From CBDUEF01 sp018063485 (GTDB lineage Bacteria; Pseudomonadota; Alphaproteobacteria; Rhodobacterales; Rhodobacteraceae), in assembly GCA_037045435.1 (NCBI GenBank), contig JBAOID010000028.1:1-8166 (forward strand): a stretch of DNA of 8,166 nt, written 5' to 3'. Under the pieces are notes generated by a model. The model worked only from the letters and a program-made list of their open reading frames with translations. It was not told the origin of the DNA and searched no databases. Both the position numbers and the translations under genes were made by a program. Shown here one piece after another: positions 7,003-8,166 of this stretch; the first letter of the stretch is position 1; the number at the start of each line of letters is the position of its first letter.

Positions 7003-8166
7003 TTGACCCTTGATCCCGCCCTTTTTCTGTCGCGCTGCGTCTCCATCGATCTGGAGGTCGATCCGAAGTCTGCGCGGCTGTTTGCCTTTGCCGCAGTCCG
7101 GGAAGAGCGGTCGTTGGTTCACAAAGGGGCAGCGACTTGACCCTGCGCTGGATCGGCTGGAGGCGCTTTGCGACGGGGCGGCGCATCTGGTTGGCCACAA
7201 CATCCTGCGCCACGACCTGCCGCATCTGGTGGCCAACCGGGCGCGGCTGGCGGGGTTGGGGGCGGCGCCGATTGATACGCTGTGGCTGAACCCCTTGGCC
7301 TTTCCGCGCAATCCCTATCACCATCTGGTCAAGCATTATCAGGACGGGCGGCTGCAGGTCGGGCATGTGAATGACCCCGAACAGGATGCGCGGCTGGCGC
7401 TGCAGGTGCTGGCAGATCAGATCGCGGCCTTCACCCGGCTGGGGCAGGAGGCGCCGGATGCGGCTGCTCGCCTATCATCATCTGACGACACGGGGCGAAG
7501 CCTCTGCCGGGTTCGATGCGCTGTTCCAAGTCCTTGCGCGGTCCTGCGCCGGGTGAAGCTGCTGCCCATGCCGCCATCCGTCGCCTGCTGGACGGCCGCG
7601 CCTGCAATCATCGGCTGGACCAGACCCTTGGCCGCCTGTCCGATCCGCGCAACGGCTGGCCGATGGCCTATGCGCTATCGTGGATTTCGGTGGCGGGTGG
7701 GGACTCGGTCATGCCGCCCTGGGTGCGGCTGCAGTTCCCGCAGGCGGGGCGGATCGTGCGGCATCTGCGCGACACCAATTGCGGCGATCCAGCCTGCGGC
7801 TGGTGCGTTGAGAAGAACAACCCCAACGCCGCGCTGGAACGGTGGTTCGGCTTTCCGTCCTTCCGCCCGCAGCCTGTCGATGACATGGGCCGCCCGTTGC
7901 AGGAGCGGATTGTGGCCGAGGCGATGGCGGGCAAATCGGTGCTGGGCATCCTGCCCACCGGCACCGGCAAATCGGTCTGCTACCAGATTCCGGCGCTGTC
8001 GCGGTTCGACAAGACCGGGGCGCTGACGGTGGTGATCTCGCCGCTGGTGGCGCTGATGGCCGATCAGGTGCAGGGGCTGGCGCGGGCGGGGATATCGGCG
8101 GCGGTCACGGTGAACGGCATGCTGTCGCTGCCGGAACGTCATGACGCGCTGGAAAAGGTGCGGATG
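7003..8166 (+). CDS. RecQ-family helicase with N-terminal exonuclease-like domain (partial, three frame breaks)
   Basis: ATP-dependent DNA helicase of the RecQ family, cut by the right edge after about 387 residues. Residues 12-150 look like a DEDD 3'-5' exonuclease domain: SIDLEVDP (Asp16, Glu18), GHNILRHDL (Asp71) and NDPEQDA (Asp128). The histidine normally five residues before the last Asp is Asn here, so nuclease activity is uncertain. A cysteine cluster follows (Cys259, 264, 267: C-GDPA-C-GW-C). The helicase core starts with FRPQ (286-289) and PLQER, then Walker A ILPTGTGKSVCYQIPAL (Lys322) and motif Ia VVISPLVALMADQVQGL. Extra bases lie within 7126-7129, 7456-7457 and 7528-7529; correction gives one frame to the edge. 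The start is uncertain: TTG 7003 is in frame after a stop; ATG 6992, preceded by GGAA, would fit only with another indel. Confidence 0.85.

Noticed and set aside
6761..7366. 201-aa minus-strand frame over the start of recQ
   Set aside because: Antisense to the exonuclease-like domain in its upstream half, and no recognisable domain in the rest.
1..8166. CRISPR array, toxin-antitoxin pair, insertion sequence ends or tandem repeats
   Set aside because: No repeated spacing pattern, transposase motif, terminal inverted repeats or recognisable toxin or antitoxin sequence was seen on either strand.

Overview
The window looks like chromosomal DNA of an alphaproteobacterium, most likely Rhodobacteraceae (Paracoccus/Rhodobacter type). 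Base composition is high in G+C, third codon positions are G/C-rich, and the sarcosine oxidase subunits, the GlxA-type regulator and the DUF3489-type protein all read like proteins of that family. These taxonomic statements rest on recognition; no search was run.

Left part (1-3263, minus strand): soxB, soxD and soxA of the heterotetrameric sarcosine oxidase, tightly packed in that transcriptional order. soxA runs off the left edge, and soxG would be expected beyond it. The enzyme demethylates sarcosine to glycine and passes the methyl carbon to tetrahydrofolate. A divergently transcribed GlxA/AraC-type regulator (3387-4407, plus strand) shares a 123-bp intergenic region with soxB. That region holds a perfect TATAAT box preceded by a small inverted repeat. 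The regulator is the natural candidate to control the sox operon.

Middle part (4408-5752): a decay zone without an intact recognisable gene. It holds the C-terminal tail of a GntR/FCD regulator on the minus strand. Head to head with it lies a mutated N-terminal piece of pntB (transhydrogenase beta subunit) on the plus strand. Two small overlapping unknown ORFs on the minus strand and a short hairpin complete the zone.

Right part (5753-8166, plus strand): a compact cassette of two small proteins and a DUF3489-type protein, overlapping or closely spaced. It is followed by the 5' part of a RecQ-family helicase with an N-terminal DEDD-type exonuclease-like domain, cut by the right edge.

A striking property is that soxA, the regulator, the first small gene, the DUF3489 gene and recQ all carry single-base frame breaks. 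In all twelve cases removing one base restores the family reading frame; no case needs an added base. This one-sided pattern points to insertion-type sequencing error more than to biological pseudogenisation. The pntB remnant is different: it has substitutions, a stop codon and a missing base, and looks truly decayed. I did not find a convincing new defence, CRISPR or mobile system.
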